From a virus, in the IMG/VR virus record IMGVR_UViG_3300022169_000027, positions 1 through 26,128 of that record: a stretch of DNA of 26,128 nucleotides. One strand, written 5' to 3'. Below the pieces are notes generated by a model that saw nothing but the letters and a program-made list of their open reading frames with translations, was not told the DNA's origin and searched no databases. Both the position numbers and the translations under genes were made by a program. This document shows positions 14,388-20,561 of this stretch, in pieces; the first letter of the stretch is position 1, and each line of letters opens with the position of its first letter.

Positions 14388-15038
14388 TTAAATGCCCGTT
14401 GAGGTCGCAGTAGTCTGCGAATCAAAACGGCTAGTAGGTGAGTTGAAATGAGCATTGATGCGAACAAGCATCGGCAGACCAGCCGCAGTAACATCTTCGT
14501 TACCCGGATCGTCCATAATACCCACAATTCTTAACGGCAGGGTAGCCGTAGTTGCAATAGTGCTTACACCCAACTGAGAGTTGGAAACACCAGTATTTGA
14601 GTCGCCCGTTCTAGCAGAGGTTCCCAGACTAGCATTAGCAAAAACAGCCGCTTGTGCAGTGGCAGTATTTGTCAGTGTTGCGTCTGAAGACACTTTGAAG
14701 ATTTGCATGGGGTCATCCGCAACAAAAGCTTTAACTTTGTGGTTAGTATCTACACTCACAGAGTTAGAACCGGGCCAGTAATTAATAAAGGTCGGCTTCT
14801 TTGTTACGCTATCAACGTATTCTACGCCCATCAGTACACCTAACGCTTGTGTGGTTCCACCGTCGGTAGCACCAGCGAAGGCAATAACGCCTGCCGCTAA
14901 AGGTACAACCAAACCATATTGGTAGATAGCGTTAGTGTTGTCGCTTGCGATTTCATACTGGGTTACACCAGTAGAGTTAGCACCGCTTCCGACTAGACCA
15001 ACAGGACGAAGACCATAGGCAGTATTTGAATTTGCCAT
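14388..15038 (-). CDS. Capsid-associated structural protein
   Basis: A 216-residue Ala/Thr/Gly-rich protein beginning MANSNTAYGLRPVGLVGSGA, with VTQYEIASDNTNAIYQYGLV and a C-terminal LPMLVRINAHFNSPTSRFDS. The N-terminal (N)TAYGLRPVG motif is recurrent in marine phage head modules adjacent to the major capsid gene. It lacks enzyme motifs. Ribosome-binding site GGAG at 9 bases. Likely a decoration/cement or minor head protein; placement directly before the capsid gene supports this, but no activity is known. Confidence 0.75.
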   Translation of the reverse strand: MANSNTAYGLRPVGLVGSGANSTGVTQYEIASDNTNAIYQYGLVVPLAAGVIAFAGATDGGTTQALGVLMGVEYVDSVTKKPTFINYWPGSNSVSVDTNHKVKAFVADDPMQIFKVSSDATLTNTATAQAAVFANASLGTSARTGDSNTGVSNSQLGVSTIATTATLPLRIVGIMDDPGNEDVTAAGLPMLVRINAHFNSPTSRFDSQTTATSTGI

Positions 15039-15068
15039 ATCAGTTTTCTCCTAAAAAGTAAACGGCCA

Positions 15069-15554
15069 TCACTTTCGTGGGCCGCCAAAAGTTACACGAG
15101 ATTGACGATCCGGTTTTGAAATCGCCATGGATGAATGTGCGTTCTCTCGCAACATATCTGAATCAACTGCTTCCAACTGATCGCGGTTTCTGCCATTAAA
15201 GTAGGCAGTTCGCTCGGCAATAGTTTCTTCGGGGATACGTGCAAGAAGTAGTCCGCCTACTCCAAAAACACCTTCGTATTTACCTGTATCAACAACGGGG
15301 GACTCGAAATCGGGGTATTCGTCCTTACGGACCAACTCCCAACCTTCCCTCATTTTAGCACTGACGTTCTTGCTATCGTTAAATCCTCTGGTTTCAGCAC
15401 GAATCCAACGATGCTTAAATCCGTCAGGGGCAGGTGGTGCCTCTAACATTGACGGGGGAGCCCAAGGCTTACGCACTGCCTTTTTGCCCCTTTCTGTACT
15501 AGCGCGAGAAGCCCTTTTGATGGGTGCATCAAACTTTTCTGTATTATCACTCAT
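15069..15554 (-). CDS. Head-module protein (hypothetical)
   Basis: A 161-residue protein with a near-perfect AAGGAGA site. The N-terminus is basic and disordered (IKRASRASTERGKKAVRKPW). The core is KHRWIRAETRGFNDSKNVSA, KMREGWELVRKDEYPDFESP and VFGVGGLLLARIPEETIAER. The RWIRAE.RGF.D..NVS.....GWE.VR.DEYPD pattern is common in marine phages between scaffold and capsid genes and has no established function. It probably acts in head assembly or stays in the head. No catalytic residues are evident. Confidence 0.75.
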   Translation of the reverse strand: MSDNTEKFDAPIKRASRASTERGKKAVRKPWAPPSMLEAPPAPDGFKHRWIRAETRGFNDSKNVSAKMREGWELVRKDEYPDFESPVVDTGKYEGVFGVGGLLLARIPEETIAERTAYFNGRNRDQLEAVDSDMLRENAHSSMAISKPDRQSRVTFGGPRK

Positions 15555-15555
15555 T

Positions 15556-16425
15556 TTATGTCTCCTTCACGTATTTCGCGTATTCTTCAAGCGGCACACC
15601 CAATTTTTTTGCTATCGCAATTTGGCTCGGGGTGAGTCGAACCTGTCTTTTCCCACTGCGCCCTGTAGTTTGTCTAGAAGCAGATGCCACCGTCTGGGCG
15701 TTACGGTTTCTCTGTTTACCAAATTTATGAGGGAATTCTCCCTTAATTCTTTGATCTAATTCAGTATAGTACTCATCTGACTTAGGGTCAAACTGTTCTT
15801 CTTCAACAAGTCGCTTGTGAATTCCAAACGCGGCATAAGTCATAGCCTCGTCTTGACCAAACCAATCGTTCTTTGCCGCCCAATCTTCCGCCTTTGGGTC
15901 AGGCCGTTTAGGTTGAGGCTGCTGTTGCGGCATAGGCGCTTGCAGTTGAGCCTGTTGTTGCGCGGCAACTTGACGTTGATAACGCTCTTGCTGAATACGA
16001 GCCTGTTGAGCCCTGTCATTTTCTATCGCTAAACCTGTTAAAGCTTTCTGAGCTTCAACTGCGGCTCTAGTATCACCTATCTCCATAGCACGAGATAAGG
16101 CTTCTTCTGCCGCGGCAGATTGAGAGTTAACACGTGTAGAGTACTCATTAACGTACTGAGTGTCTAAGTTAGACATCCTAGTCTTTATCGTGTCTGCTTC
16201 TTCTTTAACTTTTTTAGCGTAACTAAGGGCCTCGTTTTCACGCCGCTCCGCCTCACGCATTTTCTTAGTAAGTCGATCTATACGCTTTTGCGTAGAAGTG
16301 TCGGCTTTCTGAAACTGGTCTTCGCTAGATTCGGTGTTGTCTTCGGTACCATCCTCAACGCTTACTTCAATTTCTACGTCTTCTACCTCAGATACATCTA
16401 GCTCTACTGTATTTTCTTTACTCAT
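15556..16425 (-). CDS. Capsid scaffolding protein
   Basis: A 289-residue, mainly helical protein with an AAGGAG site. It has an acidic N-terminus (SEVEDVEIEVSVEDGTEDN), a central coiled coil of about residues 45-150 (RIDRLTKKMREAERRENEAL), a Gln/Pro-rich hinge (QQQAQLQAPMPQQQPQP), then DWAAKNDWFGQDEAMTYAAF and GIHKRLVEEEQFDPKSDEYY, and a basic C-terminus (QTTGRSGKRQVRLTPSQIAI). The acidic coiled-coil body with a basic C-terminal hook that contacts the coat, and the position before the capsid gene, mark a scaffold. The motif DPKSDEYYTELD...FPHKF is typical of scaffolds in this phage group. It is removed during maturation in relatives. Confidence 0.8.
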   Translation of the reverse strand: MSKENTVELDVSEVEDVEIEVSVEDGTEDNTESSEDQFQKADTSTQKRIDRLTKKMREAERRENEALSYAKKVKEEADTIKTRMSNLDTQYVNEYSTRVNSQSAAAEEALSRAMEIGDTRAAVEAQKALTGLAIENDRAQQARIQQERYQRQVAAQQQAQLQAPMPQQQPQPKRPDPKAEDWAAKNDWFGQDEAMTYAAFGIHKRLVEEEQFDPKSDEYYTELDQRIKGEFPHKFGKQRNRNAQTVASASRQTTGRSGKRQVRLTPSQIAIAKKLGVPLEEYAKYVKET

Positions 16426-16435
16426 ATTCTACTCC

Positions 16436-16933
16436 TTAAAAATGCAAAACGTCTTCGGGGCTGAGAATTTTAGCTAAAACTTCGTCATCGTTAAGAATCC
16501 GAACTTCGCCCCCATCAATCGAAAAACGTGATCCGGCATAACGTGCAAACATTACCCAATCTTTTTCTTCACACCACGGACCTGTAGGGAATTTCTCGGG
16601 GTCTTTGTAGGCGAGAGGACCAACCTTTAGAACGTAGCCGACTTGCGTCGAAACGTGCTGTTGCTCCATCATTTGATCAGGTAGATAGATTCCACCTTCA
16701 GTTTGACCTTTGCCACGGTATGGAAGAATTAATATTCTCCAGCCAGTAGGTGAAGGCAATCTTTCTAAAAGGCTTTCGCCAATGTTTTCTGGTCGCAAAA
16801 AAGGTTTTTCTGCGTAAGCATCTTGAAGGGTTTCTGCATCTTTCGGGGGTGCCTCGGGCGCTGGTTCTTTTTCTGCTTCTAGCTGAAAAGATGCACTCGG
16901 GGCGGCTGAAAGATCAATCTTTGATTCAGTCAT
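16436..16933 (-). CDS. GroES-like co-chaperonin (viral Cpn10)
   Basis: A 165-residue protein. The first ~55 residues are a disordered acidic/Pro/Ala leader not found in bacterial GroES. The remainder is a GroES fold: PTGWRILILPYRGKGQTEGG, IYLPDQMMEQQHVSTQVGYV, LKVGPLAYKDPEKF, DWVMFARYAGSRF, and GGEVRILNDDEVLAKI. EGGIYLPD takes the place of the mobile loop that binds GroEL, and VGYVLKVGP, DWVMFARYAG and VRILNDDEVLA are barrel strands. Viral co-chaperonins (T4 gp31 is the classic case) cap host GroEL to fold the major capsid protein. Placement just before scaffold and capsid genes fits. AGGAG precedes the ATG by 7 bases. Strong call. Confidence 0.87.
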   Translation of the reverse strand: MTESKIDLSAAPSASFQLEAEKEPAPEAPPKDAETLQDAYAEKPFLRPENIGESLLERLPSPTGWRILILPYRGKGQTEGGIYLPDQMMEQQHVSTQVGYVLKVGPLAYKDPEKFPTGPWCEEKDWVMFARYAGSRFSIDGGEVRILNDDEVLAKILSPEDVLHF

Positions 16934-17123
16934 TACTGCGCTCCTGTTTGTCTAGCAGGTGTTTTAGTTCCTGTTCCACGTGATTGAGGGCTTCCATGTT
17001 GCCCATAAGCTCACGATATTGCTCCATCGACTTAACATTGCCATACATCATTAAATCTACAATGCCTTGCCTTCTATCCCTAATGATCCGGAATACTGCT
17101 TCCGCGGTATGTATCTCATCCAT
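16926..17123 (-). CDS. Small helical protein (hypothetical)
   Basis: A 65-residue all-helical protein: AEAVFRIIRDRRQGIVDLMM, YGNVKSMEQYRELMGNMEAL, then VEQELKHLLDKQE. The sequence is highly typical of marine phages, where it recurs almost unchanged, yet no function is assigned to it. The GroES-like gene starts inside its last codons (8-base overlap), so the two are translationally coupled. The Shine-Dalgarno is weak (AAG). It is the first gene after the endolysin, behind a 77-base gap with a possible promoter. A degenerate parS-like half site overlaps its C-terminal codons. Confidence 0.75.
   Translation of the reverse strand: MDEIHTAEAVFRIIRDRRQGIVDLMMYGNVKSMEQYRELMGNMEALNHVEQELKHLLDKQERSND
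16972..16987. other. Degenerate parS-like half site
   Basis: TGTTCCACGTGATTGA matches the two perfect parS-like sites at 12 of 16 positions, including the left arm and the CACGTG core. The right arm is not conserved. It lies 758 bases from the perfect site at 17745. It could be a decayed or weak site, or coincidence. Confidence 0.25.
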
Positions 17124-17167
17124 TCTTATATGCCCGCATATTGTCTTTTAAAGTAGTAGTTTATCCT

Positions 17168-17196
17168 AGCATATCTTATACAGGCGGGGCTACCAA
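17168..17196 (-). promoter_or_regulatory. Possible promoter in the endolysin/GroES-operon gap
   Basis: Within the 77-base gap 17124-17200 the minus strand reads TTGGTA, 17 bases, TATGCT, each 4 of 6 to the sigma-70 consensus. Downstream of it, 17129-17140 holds a short inverted repeat (TATGC-CC-GCATA). The match is modest and promoter function is a guess. Confidence 0.3.
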
Positions 17197-17200
17197 CTTT

Positions 17201-17644
17201 TTAAATATGTGACCACTCTTTTCCTAACCACAGCAGGGATTCCGCTTCTCTCCGACGAATTAAACCGTCTAAGACATTCCCTCCCGCTCTATTCCACCTT
17301 TTTATCTGATGAGGGACATCCTCAAAATCACCAGAATTAATCCTAGTGAGCAAAGTGCTTTCCCGTAAGTTGTTTGGACCGAGATTGAATGTCCAAGCCA
17401 CAAGCGCATCGAACTGGTTTTGATCCAAATCCGGGTCGATATAATCAAGTACATATCTTTCAAACTCATTTAAGTCCTCCTTTAATAAAGAGTCCGCTTC
17501 TTCCTGTGTTATTACATCATCAGAAACAACGCCTGCGGTGTGTCCGTACCCTATTGTCCAGACCCCCGCACTGCACTGATACGCCTCTAGCTTGCACCCT
17601 TCAAACTTCTTTATTAGAGCAATTCCCTCACCACTAGTTTCCAT
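17201..17644 (-). CDS. Endolysin, GH24 lysozyme (muramidase)
   Basis: A 147-residue GH24 lysozyme that cleaves the N-acetylmuramic acid to N-acetylglucosamine bond of peptidoglycan. The ATG at 17644 gives the canonical N-terminus METSGEGIALIKKFEG. Longer in-frame starts would overlap the previous gene extensively. The motif KLEAYQCSAGVWTIGYGHT supplies the family triad with spacing Glu-8-Cys-5-Thr: Glu15, Cys24 and Thr30. Cys in place of the usual Asp is an accepted variant. The C-terminal lobe has NQFDALVAWTFNLGPNNLRE and LIRRREAESLLW, conserved in phage lysozymes. No signal peptide or SAR segment is seen, so release depends on the holin coded two genes earlier. It overlaps the preceding gene by 11 bases. 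Confidence 0.92.
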   Translation of the reverse strand: METSGEGIALIKKFEGCKLEAYQCSAGVWTIGYGHTAGVVSDDVITQEEADSLLKEDLNEFERYVLDYIDPDLDQNQFDALVAWTFNLGPNNLRESTLLTRINSGDFEDVPHQIKRWNRAGGNVLDGLIRRREAESLLWLGKEWSHI

Positions 17645-17813
17645 TAACCCAAGCCTCGTTGGTTTTTGTGGTGGGGTCGTCGGGTAAGTACCTTCCTTTG
17701 GTATCACGCGCTCTTTTTCTTTTGCCCGTTGGTTTTTGCTCAGATGTTCCACGTGGAACATCGGCAGACGTTTCTTTTTTAAAAAAAGAAGAAAACCAGC
17801 TAAAAACGCTCAT
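17634..17813 (-). CDS. Small basic protein carrying a parS-like site
   Basis: A 59-residue protein. The ATG at 17813 has GGGAG 8 bases upstream and sits just past the holin stop. The N-terminus is aromatic/hydrophobic and amphipathic (MSVFSWFSSFFKKE), followed by VPRGTSE (residues 19-25), which is encoded by the perfect palindrome at 17745-17760. A Lys/Arg linker (KPTGKRKRARDTKGRY) and the tail LPDDPTTKTNEAWVNG follow. The (T)KGRY..DDP.T...NEAW tail is common in marine phages without known function. It lies between holin and endolysin genes. Confidence 0.7.
   Translation of the reverse strand: MSVFSWFSSFFKKETSADVPRGTSEQKPTGKRKRARDTKGRYLPDDPTTKTNEAWVNGN
17745..17760. other. parS: parS-like ParB-binding site (perfect palindrome), copy A
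   Basis: TGTTCCACGTGGAACA is a perfect 16-base palindrome, and symmetry extends to 20 bases (17743-17762). It matches the bacterial centromere consensus TGTTNCACGTGNAACA recognised by chromosomal ParB proteins. It lies inside the small basic protein gene between holin and endolysin. A 23-base block (17739-17761) is identical to 23401-23423. Its position in coding DNA and the absence of parA/parB here imply use of a ParB supplied from elsewhere. Binding has not been shown. Confidence 0.8.
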
Positions 17814-17814
17814 T

Positions 17815-18213
17815 TTATTTCTCCCGTGATACTTTCTGAATTTTCTCAACGGTACGCATACCGCCAAGACCCAGCATACCTAAAAGCACAGGCATCATCT
17901 CAGACATCTGTAGTAAAGGTATGGCTATCTCGCTCCCTGCAACCGCCAAGGCAAAGTTGCCCATTGGGATTAAGATATAATTTGAGGCCATGCCGATTAC
18001 AGTCACCCAGCCCACAGCAGGTCTCCAGCCAGCAACAAACATTGATTTTGATGCCGCCTCGACCTTATTGACCTCCAACTGCCCCTTAGCGAGTTCTTGA
18101 GCGTGGCGCTCGGACATGGTGGCAATCTCATGTGCCAAGGCGTTTTTGGTGTCTTTATCTTCGATAAACTTGTCAAGAAGACCCGAAACTGGGCCGATTA
18201 GTGCTTGTAACAT
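17815..18213 (-). CDS. Holin, 3-TM type (Holin_3TMs-like)
   Basis: A 132-residue membrane protein. An amphipathic N-terminal region (LIGPVSGLLDKFIEDKDTKN) and a helical linker (AHEIATMSERHAQELAKGQL) precede KSMFVAGWRPAVGWVTVIGM, the hallmark FVAGWRP..GW motif of the Holin_3TMs family (PF11351), known from gene-transfer-agent and phage lysis modules. Hydrophobic segments at about residues 68-92 and 94-120 follow, then a Lys-rich tail (KIQKVSREK). It would form the inner-membrane holes that let the endolysin out. It is coded two genes upstream of the endolysin. Strong family call. Confidence 0.88.
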   Translation of the reverse strand: MLQALIGPVSGLLDKFIEDKDTKNALAHEIATMSERHAQELAKGQLEVNKVEAASKSMFVAGWRPAVGWVTVIGMASNYILIPMGNFALAVAGSEIAIPLLQMSEMMPVLLGMLGLGGMRTVEKIQKVSREK

Positions 18214-18647
18214 TAGATAACTCCAAATATCTTAAAGCCTATGTAAAGAGCAAGAGGCAGAATAACTAATATGCCTGTACCCCACAGTAACGCAGAAATT
18301 AACAATGCCCACATCTCTGCTTTCTTTCTTTTTCTTATTCTCTCTGCGTTTTCTCTATTACGCTTGCAGTCTGACTGATACTGTAGCCAGTCTTTATGCA
18401 TGTCGGCTCTGCCAGCATAGATCATAAAGTCTTTGAGCCACTCTTCCTGCTCTCTTAATTTTTCTAACTGCATGAAACATTCAAGTTCTGACTTTCCGCC
18501 TGCCTTGTTGGCTTTCTTGGCTATCGCAGACTTGCTATCGAAGTACTTGGTCGCCTGATCTGCCACATCGTAAAGCTCGCGCCCGTTTGACAGAGCGCCT
18601 TTAATGACTTGAAACGCGGCGTTGGCGGCGGCTATTTCCGCTAACAT
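18213..18647 (-). CDS. Membrane-anchored helical protein, paralogue 2
   Basis: A 144-residue protein. MLAEIAAANAAFQVIKGALS at the N-terminus is followed by LYDVADQATKYFDSKSAIAK, then FMQLEKLREQEEWLKDFMIY and a basic helix (KRNRENAERIRKRKKAEMW). A long hydrophobic C-terminal segment (about residues 112-141) would span the membrane once or as a hairpin. This layout is frequent in marine phages and has no proven role. It mirrors the gene at 18967-19434 in order of motifs, so the two look like diverged duplicates. Start and stop overlap its neighbours by one base on both sides. Confidence 0.75.
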   Translation of the reverse strand: MLAEIAAANAAFQVIKGALSNGRELYDVADQATKYFDSKSAIAKKANKAGGKSELECFMQLEKLREQEEWLKDFMIYAGRADMHKDWLQYQSDCKRNRENAERIRKRKKAEMWALLISALLWGTGILVILPLALYIGFKIFGVI

Positions 18648-18967
18648 TATTTCCTCGTCATGTAGGCTGTTGCGCCAAAAAACATGCCTATCACGCTTGC
18701 TTGACTTAGAAAAAGCATGTCACTTAATGAAGCTATAGTGTCTAATCTGGATTCTGGTATAAATGGCATAATAGGAAGAAGCGCGTAGACGCACATGCTA
18801 ACCATAGCCACCCATGCCATCTTTCTCTGAGAGTCGGCTTTTTCTTCTCGGATAGTTTGATCGACCATTTCTGTGTGACGGGATATCTCTTCATCAGTAA
18901 CAATGCCATCGTGATCTAAATCAAACTCTGAGTATTTGCTTTCTTTCTCTAATTTTTTTGGAGCCAT
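18647..18967 (-). CDS. EF-hand protein with two transmembrane segments
   Basis: A 106-residue protein. Residues ~17-28 form a canonical EF-hand calcium loop, DLDHDGIVTDEE, with acidic/oxygen ligands at positions 1, 3, 5, 9 and 12 and Gly at position 6. After a charged linker come two hydrophobic segments (about residues 49-70, MAWVAMVSMCVYALLPIMPF, and 81-103, LFLSQASVIGMFFGATAYM) joined by a short loop. A single EF-hand fused to a membrane hairpin would place a calcium-sensing domain at the cytoplasmic face if the N-terminus is inside. It is coupled by TAATG overlaps to both membrane-protein neighbours and lies two genes before the holin. A role in timing or regulation of lysis is a guess. 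Confidence 0.8.
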   Translation of the reverse strand: MAPKKLEKESKYSEFDLDHDGIVTDEEISRHTEMVDQTIREEKADSQRKMAWVAMVSMCVYALLPIMPFIPESRLDTIASLSDMLFLSQASVIGMFFGATAYMTRK

Positions 18968-19434
18968 TACTCACCCAGCACCTTCATAACCTCAATAGCG
19001 TACCAAGACGCTCCGCCAAGGACGGCAATAAACAAAACCCCCACGACATTCTTAACCATCTCGTCTCGCTTGGTAATAGCTCTGTTTTTAGCTAAACGAG
19101 CCTTCTCTCTGCGTTGTTTGTCTTCCATAAGGGATTTGTGCTGGATAGCCAGCATGTCTCGCCATACTTGCCGTGGAGTGATTTTCTTGAGTTCTTTTTC
19201 TTTCTCTCGGATATCGTTTTTAGCCCAAGCAAGCTGAAGAGCCTCCTCCTGAGTGATGAGGTGGTTCCCTTCATTTACTTCGGACTCTATCTGCTCCACA
19301 GCCGCCTTGCTTTTCGTCAGGCCGTCAAAAACACCAGTCAAACCTGTAAGGTGACTGCCGCTCTCTTTTACTGTAGATATTCCCTCATTAAGCGCCTTGA
19401 GTATCCCAACTACGGCGGAAATTTCTGCGATCAT
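18967..19434 (-). CDS. Membrane-anchored helical protein, paralogue 1
   Basis: A 155-residue protein with AGGAG 5-6 bases before the ATG. MIAEISAVVGILKALNEGIS at the N-terminus is followed by LTGLTGVFDGLTKSKAAVEQ, LAWAKNDIREKEKELKKITP, RQVWRDMLAIQHKSLMEDKQ, a Lys/Arg stretch (REKARLAKNRAITKRDEM) and one C-terminal hydrophobic segment (about residues 128-149, NVVGVLFIAVLGGASWYAIE). The segment order and several positions match the gene at 18213-18647. The cytoplasmic part is coiled and charged. Function is not known; membrane anchoring near the holin suggests a lysis or envelope role. Confidence 0.75.
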   Translation of the reverse strand: MIAEISAVVGILKALNEGISTVKESGSHLTGLTGVFDGLTKSKAAVEQIESEVNEGNHLITQEEALQLAWAKNDIREKEKELKKITPRQVWRDMLAIQHKSLMEDKQRREKARLAKNRAITKRDEMVKNVVGVLFIAVLGGASWYAIEVMKVLGE

Positions 19435-19442
19435 TTAAGCTC

Positions 19443-19631
19443 CTACGCAGGCATCCACTTAAACAAAGCTATCGCGCTTATAATAAACGGATACATGCTG
19501 AACATTATCATTTCAAGTCGATCAAACCTTTTGGCTCCAGACTCTAAGCGCCTCTCTATATTCTCATACCTTAGACTGCATTCTTTTTCGTGCGCCTCAA
19601 GCTTCGCAATGGTGTTTTTTACTGTAGGCAA
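19443..19631 (-). CDS. Small coiled-coil protein with C-terminal TM segment (XhlA-like layout)
   Basis: A 62-residue protein: VKNTIAKLEAHEKECSLRYE, NIERRLESGAKRFDRLEMIM form a charged coiled coil, then a hydrophobic C-terminal span (about residues 39-59, MIMFSMYPFIISAIALFKW). The start codon is TTG, chosen because a strong GGTGGAGG ribosome-binding site lies 6 bases upstream and no ATG or GTG fits. The architecture is like that of XhlA/haemolysin-type phage membrane proteins that assist holins. Sequence evidence for that family is weak, so this is a layout-based suggestion. It opens the membrane-protein run. Confidence 0.75.
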   Translation of the reverse strand: MPTVKNTIAKLEAHEKECSLRYENIERRLESGAKRFDRLEMIMFSMYPFIISAIALFKWMPA

Positions 19632-19633
19632 AA

Positions 19634-20560
19634 CTATCCTCCACCAAACAGGTCACTAGAAACAGGTTGCACTACCTCGGGTTGAACAAAAGACCCTATT
19701 CCCGATTGAAAAGGACTGGCCTGTTGTGCCACTGGCGCTACCGGATTAGCAAAAGGACTTACCGGCGGCGGAGCTATTGCGTTAACAGGCTGAACAGTTG
19801 CTTTTGGCGCATCATACGAAAACTGCGTACCATCGTCTTGCATTTGACCCGACAGGTCTACTTCCCACCCCTCCGGCATGTCATAGTTGCCACCATTCGT
19901 AGCCGTCCACCTGTCACCTGTTTTCGGGTTGATGTAGCTGACCATACCCATTGTGACGGGGCCCGTTGACGTAGATTTAAACCCGGGAGGCATGTTGTCC
20001 TCACCCGTCCCGTAATCAATAGAAGTAGGCTGTGTCAGGAAAGGGTTTGGCTGTGGTGCAACCGGAGAAATAGGTGTTCCACCCGGCTTAGTAGCGTACT
20101 CGGGGAAAACGGGGTCATAAACCGGGGGAACGTAAGGCTCGGGCTCCTCGACCGGCTTAACAGGTTCGGCGGGTAACGGAGTAATATAACCGTCAAAAAG
20201 TCCGTCCTCATTACTGTCTAAGTCAAACAGAGGACCTCGGGCTCCTTGGGTACCGACGAGTACCATGTTTCCACGCTCATCGGCACGGTAGACATCTTTC
20301 CCGTTTTGACCTGTAAATAAAGAACCTAATCCCGAATCTACCTGTGAAGTAGGGTCGTCAGTTCCTGTAGGGTCGTCAGTTCCTGTACGACCATCATCTA
20401 CGTTACCGACTGCGGGGGGAATAGCGTCCGGGTTATTGCTACCCGCCGTACGAGCCCTTTCTGTAAACCACGCCGTTTTCTCGGCATCGGTCATTTCGCC
20501 CCAGTTATCTGGGAATCCGAAATCAAAGTTAGCGAAATTAAAACCCGTTATAACAGACAC
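19634..20560 (-). CDS. Proline-rich protein (hypothetical)
   Basis: A 308-residue protein. I choose the GTG at 20560, one base beyond the previous stop; a GTG at 20602 would overlap that gene by 41 bases. The N-terminus contains FNFANFDFGFPDNWGEMTDA and EKTAWFTERARTAG. Most of the rest is disordered Pro/Gly/Asp-rich sequence, with a direct repeat of (G)TDDPTGTDDPT near residues 60-72, an NGKDVYRADERGNMVLVGTQ segment, and GMVSYINPKTGDRWTATNGG. No catalytic motif is present. Similar low-complexity proteins after portal genes are common in marine phages. It may be a virion or tail-linker protein. Function unknown. Confidence 0.7.
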   Translation of the reverse strand: MSVITGFNFANFDFGFPDNWGEMTDAEKTAWFTERARTAGSNNPDAIPPAVGNVDDGRTGTDDPTGTDDPTSQVDSGLGSLFTGQNGKDVYRADERGNMVLVGTQGARGPLFDLDSNEDGLFDGYITPLPAEPVKPVEEPEPYVPPVYDPVFPEYATKPGGTPISPVAPQPNPFLTQPTSIDYGTGEDNMPPGFKSTSTGPVTMGMVSYINPKTGDRWTATNGGNYDMPEGWEVDLSGQMQDDGTQFSYDAPKATVQPVNAIAPPPVSPFANPVAPVAQQASPFQSGIGSFVQPEVVQPVSSDLFGGG

Positions 20561-20561
20561 C

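Noticed and set aside
17129-17140. TATGCCCGCATA as an intrinsic terminator after the endolysin
   Set aside because: A 5-base stem with a 2-base loop and no T-run is not a credible terminator.
17645-17761. In-frame extension of the endolysin to an ATG giving MFHVEHL
   Set aside because: The extension lies almost wholly inside the small basic protein gene, and its ATG is part of the parS-like palindrome. The GH24 domain begins normally at the ATG at 17644.
20385-20420. TDDPTGTDDPT repeat as a functional calcium-binding repeat
   Set aside because: Only two short copies within a disordered Pro/Asp-rich stretch; it does not match RTX, thrombospondin type 3 or EF-hand spacing.
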